Below are positions 14,844 through 21,550 of a stretch of 21,550 nucleotides of DNA, one piece after another. Source of the stretch: JACVRW01 sp040509755. Its GTDB lineage: Bacteria > Actinomycetota > Thermoleophilia > Solirubrobacterales > Thermoleophilaceae. The stretch's first letter is position 1, and every line of letters starts with the position of its first letter. The translations under genes were made by a program, and so were the position numbers. Below the pieces are notes generated by a model, which was not told the DNA's origin, made no database searches, and saw only the letters and a list, made by a program, of their open reading frames with translations. The stretch is taken from contig JBEVKF010000138.1 in assembly GCA_040509755.1 (NCBI GenBank), positions 1-21,550 of the forward strand. The letters run 5' to 3'.

Positions 14844-16334
14844 ATGACCGAACAACAGGCAGCAGCCGACAAGCAACGCTGGATCGCCCTCTACGTGTTG
14901 TGCGCGGGGGTGCTGATGATCGTCCTCGACATCACCGTAGTGAACGTGGCGCTGCCCTCCATTCAAGACGACCTCGGGTTCGCTCAATCGAGCCTCGCGT
15001 GGGTTGTCAACGCCTACCTGATCGCATTCGGCGGGCTGTTGCTGCTGTCCGGGCGCTTCGGCGACCTGCTCGGGCGAAGGAGCGTCTTCCTCGCCGGCCT
15101 CGCGGTCTTCACGGTCGCGTCGCTTGTCTGCGGCATGGCGCAAAGCCAGGGCGTGCTCGTCGCGGGCCGCTTCATCCAGGGAATCGGCGGGGCGATGACC
15201 TCGGCCGTCGTCCTCGGAATGATCGTCACGATGTTCCCCGAGCCGCGCGAGCAGGCCAAGGCGATCGGCGTTTACGCCTTCGTGGCCTCCGCCGGCGGCT
15301 CGATCGGGCTGCTGGCAGGCGGTCTGCTGACCGAGTCGATCAACTGGCACTGGATCTTCTTCATCAACATCCCGATCGGCATCGCCACCGCGCTGCTGGC
15401 AATCCGGCTGATCGACAGGGACGAGGGCATCGGCTTCGGTGAGGGGGCCGACGTGATCGGCGCGTTCCTCATCACGAGCTCGCTGATGCTCGGCGTCTAC
15501 ACGATCGTCAAGCCGGCCGCCGACTACGGGTGGGGCGCGGGCCGCACGCTCGGCCTTGGCGCCGCGTCGCTGGTGCTGCTGGCGCTCTTCATCCTGCGAG
15601 AGGCGCGGGCGAGCAACCCGCTGATGCCGTTGCGCATCTTCCGCTCACGAAACGTGTCGGGGGCCAACGTCATCCAGGCGCTGTCGGTGGCCGGGATGTT
15701 CGGCATGTTCTTCATGGGATCGCTCTACCTGCAGCGCGTGCTCGGATACGACGCCCTGCAGATCGGCTTCGCGTTCCTTCCGGTGACGCTCGTCATGGGC
15801 ACGCTTTCGATCCGCTATTCCGAGCGGCTGATCATGCGCTTCGGCGCCAAGACCACGCTGCTCCCCGGGCTCGTGCTCATCGTCATCGGACTCCTGCTGT
15901 TCGCGCAGGCGCCCGTGGACGGCACCTATGCCCGCGACGTCCTGCCCGCGCTGATCCTGTTCGGCGTCGGCGCCGGACTCTCGTTCCCGGCGCTGATGAC
16001 GCTGGCGATGTCAGGCGCCACCCCGGAGGATGCGGGGCTAGCCTCGGGCCTGGTCAACACGTCCGCCCAGGTGGGCGGCGCACCGGGCCTGGCCGTTCTG
16101 GCCACGCTGAGCGCGACCCGCAGCGACAACCTGCTCGCGGATGGCGAGTCGGTGGCCTCCGCTCTCACAGATGGATATCACCTCGCCTTCTTGATCGGAG
16201 CCGGACTCGTGCTGGCATCCGTAATCGTCGCGGTCCTGGTCCTCGAGCCGGTGAAGGCCCACCAGGCTGAGGTGCACGACGCGGGCGAGTCCGCGCCGGC
16301 CGAGCGCGAGCCGGCCTATTCCGAGGCCGTTTGA
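14844..16334 (+). CDS. DHA2-family (EmrB/QacA-type) MFS multidrug exporter, 14 TM
   Basis: A 496-aa, 14-helix drug:proton antiporter of the inner membrane. Motifs: LDITVVNVALPSIQDDLG (motif D1) in helix 1, GRFGDLLGRR (motif A) after helix 2, a motif-B-like GRFIQGIGGA in helix 4, and GGSIGLLAGGLLTE (antiporter motif C) in helix 5, followed by NWHWIFFINIPIG, all characteristic of DHA2. The length fits the family. I chose ATG 14844 because AGGAA lies 5 nt upstream; ATG 14814 in frame has no ribosome site. The polar C-tail (EVHDAGESAPAEREPAYSEA) is longer than usual. No TetR regulator is adjacent. The stop is 14 nt from the left edge of the MITE-like element that separates it from the sigma factor; without the insertion the two genes would be about 30 nt apart. 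Confidence 0.9.
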   Translation: MTEQQAAADKQRWIALYVLCAGVLMIVLDITVVNVALPSIQDDLGFAQSSLAWVVNAYLIAFGGLLLLSGRFGDLLGRRSVFLAGLAVFTVASLVCGMAQSQGVLVAGRFIQGIGGAMTSAVVLGMIVTMFPEPREQAKAIGVYAFVASAGGSIGLLAGGLLTESINWHWIFFINIPIGIATALLAIRLIDRDEGIGFGEGADVIGAFLITSSLMLGVYTIVKPAADYGWGAGRTLGLGAASLVLLALFILREARASNPLMPLRIFRSRNVSGANVIQALSVAGMFGMFFMGSLYLQRVLGYDALQIGFAFLPVTLVMGTLSIRYSERLIMRFGAKTTLLPGLVLIVIGLLLFAQAPVDGTYARDVLPALILFGVGAGLSFPALMTLAMSGATPEDAGLASGLVNTSAQVGGAPGLAVLATLSATRSDNLLADGESVASALTDGYHLAFLIGAGLVLASVIVAVLVLEPVKAHQAEVHDAGESAPAEREPAYSEAV

Positions 16335-16347
16335 CGTCGTCGTCCGG

Positions 16348-16561
16348 CTAGATGATTGATTCCGAATCCGTGTGCCTTCGGGGGCGCGCCAGACCAAGCT
16401 GGGCGGCGCACGCGGACGAATGCCCAGCCGCAAGCACTCGGCTCGGCCGAGTGCGCCCGGATCCGGATAGTGAAAGCACTATCGGCGAGGACGCGGGTGG
16501 CGATCCAGCGCCGGTATGGCGCGCCATCCGGAGGTGCAGGGATTTGGAATCAGTCATCTAG
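16348..16561. mobile_element. MITE-like palindromic element (208 bp) with TA duplication at a CTAG site
   Basis: Left arm 16348-16395 and right arm 16513-16561 are inverted repeats: 40 of 49 aligned columns agree with one gap, including GATTCC and GGCGCGCC blocks (16383-16390 and 16518-16525). The outer edges read C-TA-GATGATTGATT… and …AATCAGTCATC-TA-G. Removing 16351-16560 restores CTAG, as expected for IS630/Tc1-type insertion with TA duplication. Inside are further stems: GCTGGGC/GCCCAGC (16398-16404, 16422-16428), GCACTCGGC/GCCGAGTGC (16434-16442, 16446-16454) and GATAGTG/CACTATC (16466-16472, 16477-16483). No transposase is encoded; such an element would need a full-length IS in trans. 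Confidence 0.75.
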
Positions 16562-16574
16562 TCTGGGGCGGGCC

Positions 16575-17651
16575 ATGAGCACCGCCCCGGCCAGCCCTAC
16601 CGACAAGGCCAGCTACGACCGGCTGGTGGAACCCTTCCGCGGTGAGCTTCACGCCCATTGCTACCGCATGCTCGGCTCGCTCCACGACGCCGACGATGCG
16701 CTCCAGGACGCGCTGCTGCGGGCGTGGCGCGGGCTGGATCGGTTCGAGGGCCGCAGCTCGCTCCGCTCCTGGCTGTATCGAATCGCGACCAACACCTGCC
16801 TCGATCTGATTGGCCGCCGGTCCAAGCGGGAGCTGCCGATCGGCTACGGCCCGGCCGCCGATCCCCACGGAGGCCCCGGCGAGCCGGTGGTGGAGTCGGT
16901 TTGGATGGAGCCCTACCCCGACGAGCGGCTGGGCGTCGAGGACGGACTCGCCGCGCCCGAAGCGAGCTACGAACGGCGCGAGAGCGTGGAGCTGGCGTTC
17001 ATCACAGCGCTTCAACTCCTGCCGGCGAAGCAACGCGCCACGTTGATTCTGCGCGAGGTGCTCGGCTTCTCCGCCGCCGAGGTGGCGCAGACGCTCGAGA
17101 CGACGACCGCGGCCGTGAACAGCGCGCTCCAGCGAGCCCGCGCGACTGTCGATGCGCGGCTGCCGAAACAAAGCCAGCAGGTGACGCTGCGCTCACTGGG
17201 CGACGAGGGGCTGCGCGAGGTCGTGGACGGCTACGTCGATGCCTGGGAGCGCGGCGATGTCGACGCGGTGGTGGCGATGCTGACCGAGGACGCCGCCCTC
17301 GCGATGCCGCCGCTTGCCACCTGGTTCCGGGGCCGCGAGGCGATCTCGATCTTCCTGTCCGGGTGGCCGATGTCGGGGGCGTGGCGCTGGCGTCGCGTTC
17401 AGGTGCGCGCGAACGGGCAGCCCGCATTCGGGTGCTACTGCTGGGACCCAGGCGAGGACGCCTACCTCCCGTTCGGACTCGAGGTGCTGACGCTCGACGG
17501 CGGGCAGATCGCGGACATCACCGCCTTCGTAGCGCGAGCCACGCCAGGCCCCGAGCGCGAGATCTACGCCCGCTGGACAGAGCAACCGCTCGATCCGCGG
17601 AGGGTCGCCGTCGCCTTCGAGCGCTTCGGGCTGCCCGAGCGGCTGGAATGA
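16575..17651 (+). CDS. ECF-type RNA polymerase sigma factor with C-terminal SnoaL-like domain (SigG/TIGR02960-like)
   Basis: A 358-aa sigma factor. Region 2 covers about residues 15-80 (FRGELHAHCYRMLGSLHDAD, then DALLRAWRGLDRFEGRSSLR and WLYRIATNTCLDLI). A linker with WMEPYPDERL is typical of the TIGR02960/SigG group. Region 4 is at about 135-192 (LPAKQRATLILREVLGFSAA, then TAAVNSALQRARATVDARLP). Residues about 210-325 form an NTF2/SnoaL-like domain (YVDAWERGDVDAVVAMLTED). In related groups this tail regulates the sigma factor in cis, replacing an anti-sigma protein, and none is encoded beside this gene. Start ATG 16575, with GGGCGGG just upstream; the frame is open upstream through the mobile element, but that part is not conserved-looking. 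A strong terminator hairpin follows. Confidence 0.88.
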   Translation: MSTAPASPTDKASYDRLVEPFRGELHAHCYRMLGSLHDADDALQDALLRAWRGLDRFEGRSSLRSWLYRIATNTCLDLIGRRSKRELPIGYGPAADPHGGPGEPVVESVWMEPYPDERLGVEDGLAAPEASYERRESVELAFITALQLLPAKQRATLILREVLGFSAAEVAQTLETTTAAVNSALQRARATVDARLPKQSQQVTLRSLGDEGLREVVDGYVDAWERGDVDAVVAMLTEDAALAMPPLATWFRGREAISIFLSGWPMSGAWRWRRVQVRANGQPAFGCYCWDPGEDAYLPFGLEVLTLDGGQIADITAFVARATPGPEREIYARWTEQPLDPRRVAVAFERFGLPERLE

Positions 17652-17689
17652 GATGGGCTGGGAAGCGCAGGCCTAAGCGGCTTGTCGCT

Positions 17690-17738
17690 GCACCGTCCTG
17701 ACTTGTGGTCGTCCTGCGACCCAAAGTCAGGACGGTGC
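17690..17738. terminator. Strong bidirectional stem-loop between convergent genes
   Basis: Arms 17690-17704 (GCACCGTCCTGACTT) and 17724-17738 are perfect 15-bp reverse complements; inside, after a 2x2 mismatch, GGTCG/CGACC extends the stem by 5 bp around a TCCTG loop. It lies 38 nt past the sigma factor stop and 15 nt before the stop of the converging 101-aa gene, so it can end both transcripts. There is no T-tract. Confidence 0.75.
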
Positions 17739-17753
17739 CGCCAATCCGCGCGC

Positions 17754-18059
17754 TTACAACAAGCTGCCGCCCGGCGGCACCACCCACAGGCGCTCCGCCT
17801 GCTCGGCGACCAGCGCGGGGTCGAGGTCGCCGACCTTCTCGGCGCCGCTCGTCTCCATCTGCTTGGCGAGCATGCTCCAGGCCATCGCCACTGCACCCAC
17901 CTTGGCGGTCGGCCCCCACCCCGTCACCTCGCGCAGTTCGGTGGCGCGGGCCCTGACCTCCTCCGTCGTGACCTCGCGAAATGGCTTGTTGGTGCCGCCG
18001 GCATGCACGCTCTCGTTGAGCACGCGCTCGGCGTCGGGAGGCGTGGCGGGCTCGCTCAC
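17754..18059 (-). CDS. Hypothetical protein at the end of the hypF operon (101 aa)
   Basis: A 101-aa soluble protein of no recognised family, mostly helical (EEVRARATELREVTGWGPTA, then KVGAVAMAWSMLAKQMETSG), ending in ERLWVVPPGGSLL. The GTG start at 18057-18059 overlaps the TGA of hypF (GTGA), so translation is probably coupled to HypF. This position suggests a role in hydrogenase maturation or in the same locus, but the sequence has no metal-binding cysteine or histidine cluster, and I infer nothing further. Gene end TAA 17754-17756, just before the terminator hairpin. Confidence 0.65.
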   Translation of the reverse strand: MSEPATPPDAERVLNESVHAGGTNKPFREVTTEEVRARATELREVTGWGPTAKVGAVAMAWSMLAKQMETSGAEKVGDLDPALVAEQAERLWVVPPGGSLL

Positions 18060-20335
18060 AGTCTTGCCGCCGCCACGGCCACCTGCCCGTACGCGATGCC
18101 GCCGTCGTTGGGCGGCAGCCGCTCTGGCGTGAGCACTCGCAGGCCCGCGTCGCGCAGAAGCGCTGCTGTGGACTCGAGCAGGCGCCTGTTTTGGAACACA
18201 CCGCCGGAGAGCACGGCCGTCTCGACCCCGCAGCGCACCGCCCCGGCAACGACAGCGCTCGCGGTAGCCGCCGCGATCCCGTTGTGGAACCGCGACGCGA
18301 CCACGCCGACCGCGACTTTTCGCTCGAGATCCACGACGATCTCCCTCACCGTCGGCCGCGCATCCAGCACGAGCGGACCGGCGCGGTCATCGACGAGCTC
18401 GACCTCATAGGCACCCTGCTCGCCCGGGTCGCAGGCGGCCTCCAGCTCGATGGCGGCCTGGCCCTCGTAGTTCACCGAGACGCGCACGCAGCACAGTGCC
18501 GCCACCGCGTCGAACAGCCTCCCGGCGCTGGTCGTAATCGGTGATGCGACCCCGGTGCGGGCCAGCTCGGACACCTGGCTCCACGAGCGGCGGTCGACCC
18601 GCCGTCCGAGCTGGCGTGGCGCCAGCGGCGGAGTGTCGTCGAATGCCGCGGCAAGCCACGAGCACGCCATCCGCCACGGCTCCCGCACGGCCGCCTCGCC
18701 CCCCGGCATCCGGACCGGGAGCACAAAGCCGAGGCGCTCGAAGCCCGCAAGACCGCCGTGGAGCAGCTCGCCGCCCCAGACGGTCCCGTCCTCGCCGTAG
18801 CCCGTGCCGTCGAAGATCGCGCCTACGGCCGGCCCGGTCTCACCGTGCTCGGCAAGGCAGGCCGCCAGGTGGGCATGGTGGTGCTGGACGCCCATCAGGG
18901 CGACGCCGTCGAGATCCTGCGCGTACTTGGTCGACAGATACTCGGGATGCAGGTCGTGCGCCACGACCGCGGGTTCCACCGCGAACAACCGCTTGAAGTG
19001 GTCGATCCCTCCGACGAACGATCGCAGCGTCTCGTAGTTCTCGAGGTCGCCCACGTGATGACCCACCCACGCCCGTCCGCCCTTCGACACGGCGAAGGTG
19101 TTCTTCAGCTGCGCTCCGCAAGCGAGCAGATGTTCGCCGCACGCGACCGGCAGCTCGACCGACCCGGGCACGTACCCGCGCGAGCGGCGCAGGACGCGCA
19201 GGCGCCCCGCGGCCACGCGCACCACCGAATCGTCGGTGCGGGTCTCGATCGGGCGGTCGTGGAGTAGGAAGAGATCGGCGATGCACGCCAGGCGCTCGCG
19301 CCCTTCGTCGTCGCGATAGGCGATCGGCTCGTCGGACACGTTGCCGCTCGTCATCACGAGCGTCTCGGCGGCGTCCGCCGCCAGCAGATGGTGCAGCGGC
19401 GAGTAGGGCAGCATCACGCCGAGCTCTGGCGACGCCGGAGCGACCGCGCTTGCCACGGGCGCGTCCGGGCGCCGCCGGGCCAGCACGATCGGCCGCTCGC
19501 GCGAGAGCAGAAGCTGCCCCTCGGCCGCAGTCAGATCCACGAGCTCGCGCGCCGTGGCCAGGTCCGGCGCCATCACCGCAAACGGCTTGTCCTCGCGGTG
19601 CTTGCGGGAGCGCAGCTCCGCCACCGCGGCCTCGTCGGCGGCGCGACAGGCGAGATGGAACCCGCCGAGGCCCTTGACGGCGACGATCGCCCCGCCGAGT
19701 AGCGCACGCGCTGCGGCCTCGACGGCGTCGCGCGCGCCCGAATCGGCCAGCTCGCCGCCGCCCGGGTAGACGAGCCGCACCCGCGGCCCACAGTCCGCGC
19801 ACGCGTTGGGCTGAGCGTGGAAGCGCCGGTCCGCCGGGTTCTCGTACTCCGCGCGGCAGGCGGGGCACATCTCAAAGCCGGCCATGGTCGTGTGCGGACG
19901 GTCATATGGGACGTCGCGCACGATCGTGAAGCGCGGGCCACAGTTGGTGCAGTTGGTGAACGGGTAGCGAAAGCGACGATCCACCGGATCGAAGAGCTCG
20001 GCCAAGCAGTCGGTACAGATCGCGCTGTCGGGGCTCACCGCGGCGCGCGGCTCACCGCCCGTGGGGCTCTCGCGGATCGAGAAGCCGCGCTCGCCCAGCT
20101 CCTCGACCTGCTCGGCGATCACCCGCTCGACCGTCGCGAGCGGTGGAGCCTCGACCGGCAGCCTGGCGAGGAAGCGCTCCACCGTCTCGGGCGGCGCCTC
20201 GACCTCGACCACCACCCCGCGCGAGTCGTTCAGGACGTGGCCCGAGACCCCGAGCTCGCCCGCGAGCCGGTAGACGTAGGGGCGAAACCCCACCCCCTGA
20301 ACGGTTCCCTCGATCCGTGCCCGGACGCGGCTCAT
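18056..20335 (-). CDS. hypF: [NiFe] hydrogenase maturation carbamoyltransferase HypF
   Basis: A 759-aa HypF, the enzyme that turns carbamoyl phosphate plus ATP into a carbamoyl group passed to the C-terminal cysteine of HypE, the source of the cyanide ligands of the hydrogenase Fe centre. Domains in order: acylphosphatase (residues about 1-90; EGTVQGVGFRPYVYRLAGEL); two HypF zinc fingers with C107/C110, C129/C132, C157/C160, C179/C182, exactly C-x2-C-x18-C-x2-C-x24-C-x2-C-x18-C-x2-C; a YrdC-like domain (about 205-390; GGAIVAVKGLGGFHLACRAA); and a Kae1-like carbamoyltransferase domain with VQHHHAHLAACLAEHG (about 482-497), GAIFDGTGYGEDGTVWGGEL and LSGGVFQN. Length is normal and nothing is missing. 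Start ATG 20333-20335 overlaps the preceding 52-aa ORF (ATGA). The open frame to 20725 is a shadow of the SIS gene. Confidence 0.96.
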   Translation of the reverse strand: MSRVRARIEGTVQGVGFRPYVYRLAGELGVSGHVLNDSRGVVVEVEAPPETVERFLARLPVEAPPLATVERVIAEQVEELGERGFSIRESPTGGEPRAAVSPDSAICTDCLAELFDPVDRRFRYPFTNCTNCGPRFTIVRDVPYDRPHTTMAGFEMCPACRAEYENPADRRFHAQPNACADCGPRVRLVYPGGGELADSGARDAVEAAARALLGGAIVAVKGLGGFHLACRAADEAAVAELRSRKHREDKPFAVMAPDLATARELVDLTAAEGQLLLSRERPIVLARRRPDAPVASAVAPASPELGVMLPYSPLHHLLAADAAETLVMTSGNVSDEPIAYRDDEGRERLACIADLFLLHDRPIETRTDDSVVRVAAGRLRVLRRSRGYVPGSVELPVACGEHLLACGAQLKNTFAVSKGGRAWVGHHVGDLENYETLRSFVGGIDHFKRLFAVEPAVVAHDLHPEYLSTKYAQDLDGVALMGVQHHHAHLAACLAEHGETGPAVGAIFDGTGYGEDGTVWGGELLHGGLAGFERLGFVLPVRMPGGEAAVREPWRMACSWLAAAFDDTPPLAPRQLGRRVDRRSWSQVSELARTGVASPITTSAGRLFDAVAALCCVRVSVNYEGQAAIELEAACDPGEQGAYEVELVDDRAGPLVLDARPTVREIVVDLERKVAVGVVASRFHNGIAAATASAVVAGAVRCGVETAVLSGGVFQNRRLLESTAALLRDAGLRVLTPERLPPNDGGIAYGQVAVAAARL

Positions 20336-20490
20336 GCGAGCGCCTCGCGCGGGCGCGCGCGCGTCTCGCTCAGCACGAGCCCATAGAGCAGATGGTCGGC
20401 CGCCAGGCCCGCGCGGTCGACGGCCCGCATGCCGGTCATCGCCATCGCCGCGATGGCACCGCGCCCGGCGGCGTGCACGACCTCGTTCAT
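20332..20490 (-). CDS. 52-aa ORF linking the SIS gene and hypF
   Basis: The frame ATG 20488-20490 to TGA 20332-20334 encodes 52 residues: MNEVVHAAGRGAIAAMAMTG, MRAVDRAGLAADHLLYGLVL, then a polar tail SETRARPREALA. It overlaps the SIS stop by 4 nt (ATGA) and the hypF start by 4 nt (ATGA), which is strong positional evidence for a translated gene. The GAIAAMAMTGMR stretch resembles the start of a membrane helix and ADHLLYGLVL another, so it may be a small membrane protein or the shortened remnant of a larger one (inference). Function unknown. Confidence 0.6.
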   Translation of the reverse strand: MNEVVHAAGRGAIAAMAMTGMRAVDRAGLAADHLLYGLVLSETRARPREALA

Positions 20491-21550
20491 CGCGCCAGCT
20501 CGAGCAGCTCGCGCAGGAGGTGGTACGCGCTCGCCTGCGCCTCCTGGATGCGCGGGATGTGCTCGGAGCGCGTGACGACCACGTGGTCGGCCAGGCGCTC
20601 GGCGGCCACCCGGCCGCCGTCGTAGCCGACCATCGCGATTGTTCGCAGGCCGCGCCCGCGCGCCTCGGCGAGAGCGGCGACGACGTTCGCCGAGTTGCCG
20701 CTGGTGGAGATCGCGAGCAGCACATCGCCCGTACGGCCGTGGGCTATCACCTGGCGCGCGAAGATCGCCTCGGTCCCGATGTCGTTCGCGATTGCGGTCA
20801 GGATCGCGGGGTCCTCGGTCAGGTCCATCGCACGCCGCGCGGGCCAGGCCGGGTCCGGCGGACAGCGCAGGTCGGCCACGGCGTCCATCGCGTCAGTGGC
20901 CGATCCGCCGTTGCCGATGGCGAGCAGGCAGCCGCCGGAGTCGAGGTCCTGGCGCAGGCCCGCCGCCGCCGCGATCAACTCCTCGCGGTTGTCGCCGAGC
21001 GTCTGCGCGCGCAGCTCGGCGACCTCCTCGGACTTCGCCAGGACCGAGCGGCGAACATCCTCGACGATCGCCTCCAGGTCGTGCTCCTGCTCGCCCAGGA
21101 ACGGATAGAGGAAGCTCGAAGCGCCGGTGTCATGGGTCGGGCGGGCGTCGCGGCCCTCGAGCAGCCCGCGGTGATCGAAGAAGACGTGCACGAGCTCCCA
21201 GAGCACGTGGTAGAGGGTCTCCACCAGCTCCTGGCGGATCGAGGGGTCGCGACCCGGCGGCTCGAACTCCCACTCCGCGCCGGCGGGCGAGAACGCGAGC
21301 GTCAGGCAGCCGCGCTGCCTCGCGAGCCCGAGGGCCGCGGCGGCCTCGCCGCCGTCGTCGCCAGCGCCGAAGGCGATTGCGATGTCGTCCGACTCAGCCA
21401 CCAGCGCCAGCTGGTCCACCAGCGGGCCGCCCTCACCCGCCAATCCGCTCGCGGGCAGGGCGCGCTTGCCGACGATCACCGGGTGGACGAACGCGACCGC
21501 CACGTGGCGGGCGTCGGACCGGGCCGCGGGCGAGCGGCCGAACGCGATCA
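20487..21550 (-). CDS. Double SIS-domain protein, phosphoheptose isomerase (GmhA)-like C-terminal domain, truncated at window edge
   Basis: The frame is open from the window edge (21550) to TGA 20487-20489; the start lies outside. Residues encoded beyond a possible GTG at 21503 (IAFGRSPAARSDARH) read like true protein, so GTG 21503 is probably internal. The C-terminal half has the GmhA-type SIS motif CLLAIGNGGSATDAMDAVAD and the phosphosugar-binding loop LLAISTSGNSANVVAALAEA, with DPAILTAIANDIGTEAIFAR between. The N-terminal half (HPVIVGKRALPASGLAGEGG, DDIAIAFGAGDDGGEAAAAL) looks like a second Rossmann/SIS-type unit without the serine-rich loop. SIS domains isomerise or bind phosphosugars (sedoheptulose 7-phosphate for GmhA). 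No LPS-heptose genes are visible; the ATGA-coupled position upstream of hypF suggests a role tied to the hydrogenase locus. Confidence 0.85.
   Translation of the reverse strand, partial: IAFGRSPAARSDARHVAVAFVHPVIVGKRALPASGLAGEGGPLVDQLALVAESDDIAIAFGAGDDGGEAAAALGLARQRGCLTLAFSPAGAEWEFEPPGRDPSIRQELVETLYHVLWELVHVFFDHRGLLEGRDARPTHDTGASSFLYPFLGEQEHDLEAIVEDVRRSVLAKSEEVAELRAQTLGDNREELIAAAAGLRQDLDSGGCLLAIGNGGSATDAMDAVADLRCPPDPAWPARRAMDLTEDPAILTAIANDIGTEAIFARQVIAHGRTGDVLLAISTSGNSANVVAALAEARGRGLRTIAMVGYDGGRVAAERLADHVVVTRSEHIPRIQEAQASAYHLLRELLELAR

Noticed and set aside
16356..16574. N-terminal extension of the sigma factor through the palindromic element
   Set aside because: The frame happens to be open, but the residues do not resemble a sigma factor and derive from the inverted-repeat element; ATG 16575 has a ribosome-site-like GGGCGGG before it.
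20336..20725. N-terminal extension of the HypF frame by 130 residues
   Set aside because: Composition is Arg/Ser/Ala-rich shadow of the SIS gene; the conserved acylphosphatase domain starts at ATG 20335, which is also the ATGA junction.

Overview
The window is high-GC, gene-dense DNA with strong G/C third-position bias, GTG starts and many 4-nt gene overlaps. The gene content (a LAL-type LuxR giant regulator, an ECF sigma factor with a SnoaL tail, MMPL and DHA2 exporters, a HypF/SIS cluster) suggests a soil actinobacterium, most likely the Thermoleophilia/Solirubrobacterales. That placement is inference; there is no rRNA or other phylogenetic marker here.

Left part (1-7340). The window opens inside a glycine-betaine/choline-type ABC substrate-binding protein. 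Convergent to it are an MFS transporter and, upstream of that, a small NTF2/SnoaL-like protein. Diverging from the SnoaL gene is a very long flavoenzyme (1086 aa) that appears to fuse a phytoene-desaturase-like FAD domain to an acetoacetate-decarboxylase-like domain. Next come a one-TM protein with a 123-bp tandem duplication, a three-gene set (two-TM protein, DUF1244 protein, small charged protein), and two small unknown genes on the minus strand. A roughly 350-bp gap (7338-7689) holds a strong 20-bp inverted repeat.

Middle (7690-14704). A LAL/LuxR-family ATPase regulator is divergent from an MMPL (RND-like) exporter; the shared 117-bp region carries direct repeats and a palindrome. After a perfect 13-bp hairpin come an 80-aa small protein, a membrane protein that looks broken (in-frame TGA at codon 5, no stop at its natural end), and a Pol-beta-type nucleotidyltransferase.

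Right part (14705-21550). A DHA2 drug-exporter-type MFS gene is followed by an ECF sigma factor. Between them lies a 208-bp element with about 48-bp imperfect terminal inverted repeats. Its borders fit a TA duplication at a CTAG target, so it looks like a MITE of IS630/Tc1 type, inserted 14 bp upstream of the sigma factor start. A strong bidirectional hairpin separates the sigma factor from a minus-strand operon in which every junction is a 4-nt overlap: a double-SIS protein (running off the right edge), a 52-aa ORF, hypF, and a 101-aa unknown. HypF makes the cyanide ligands of [NiFe] hydrogenase, so the rest of a hydrogenase locus probably lies beyond the right edge.
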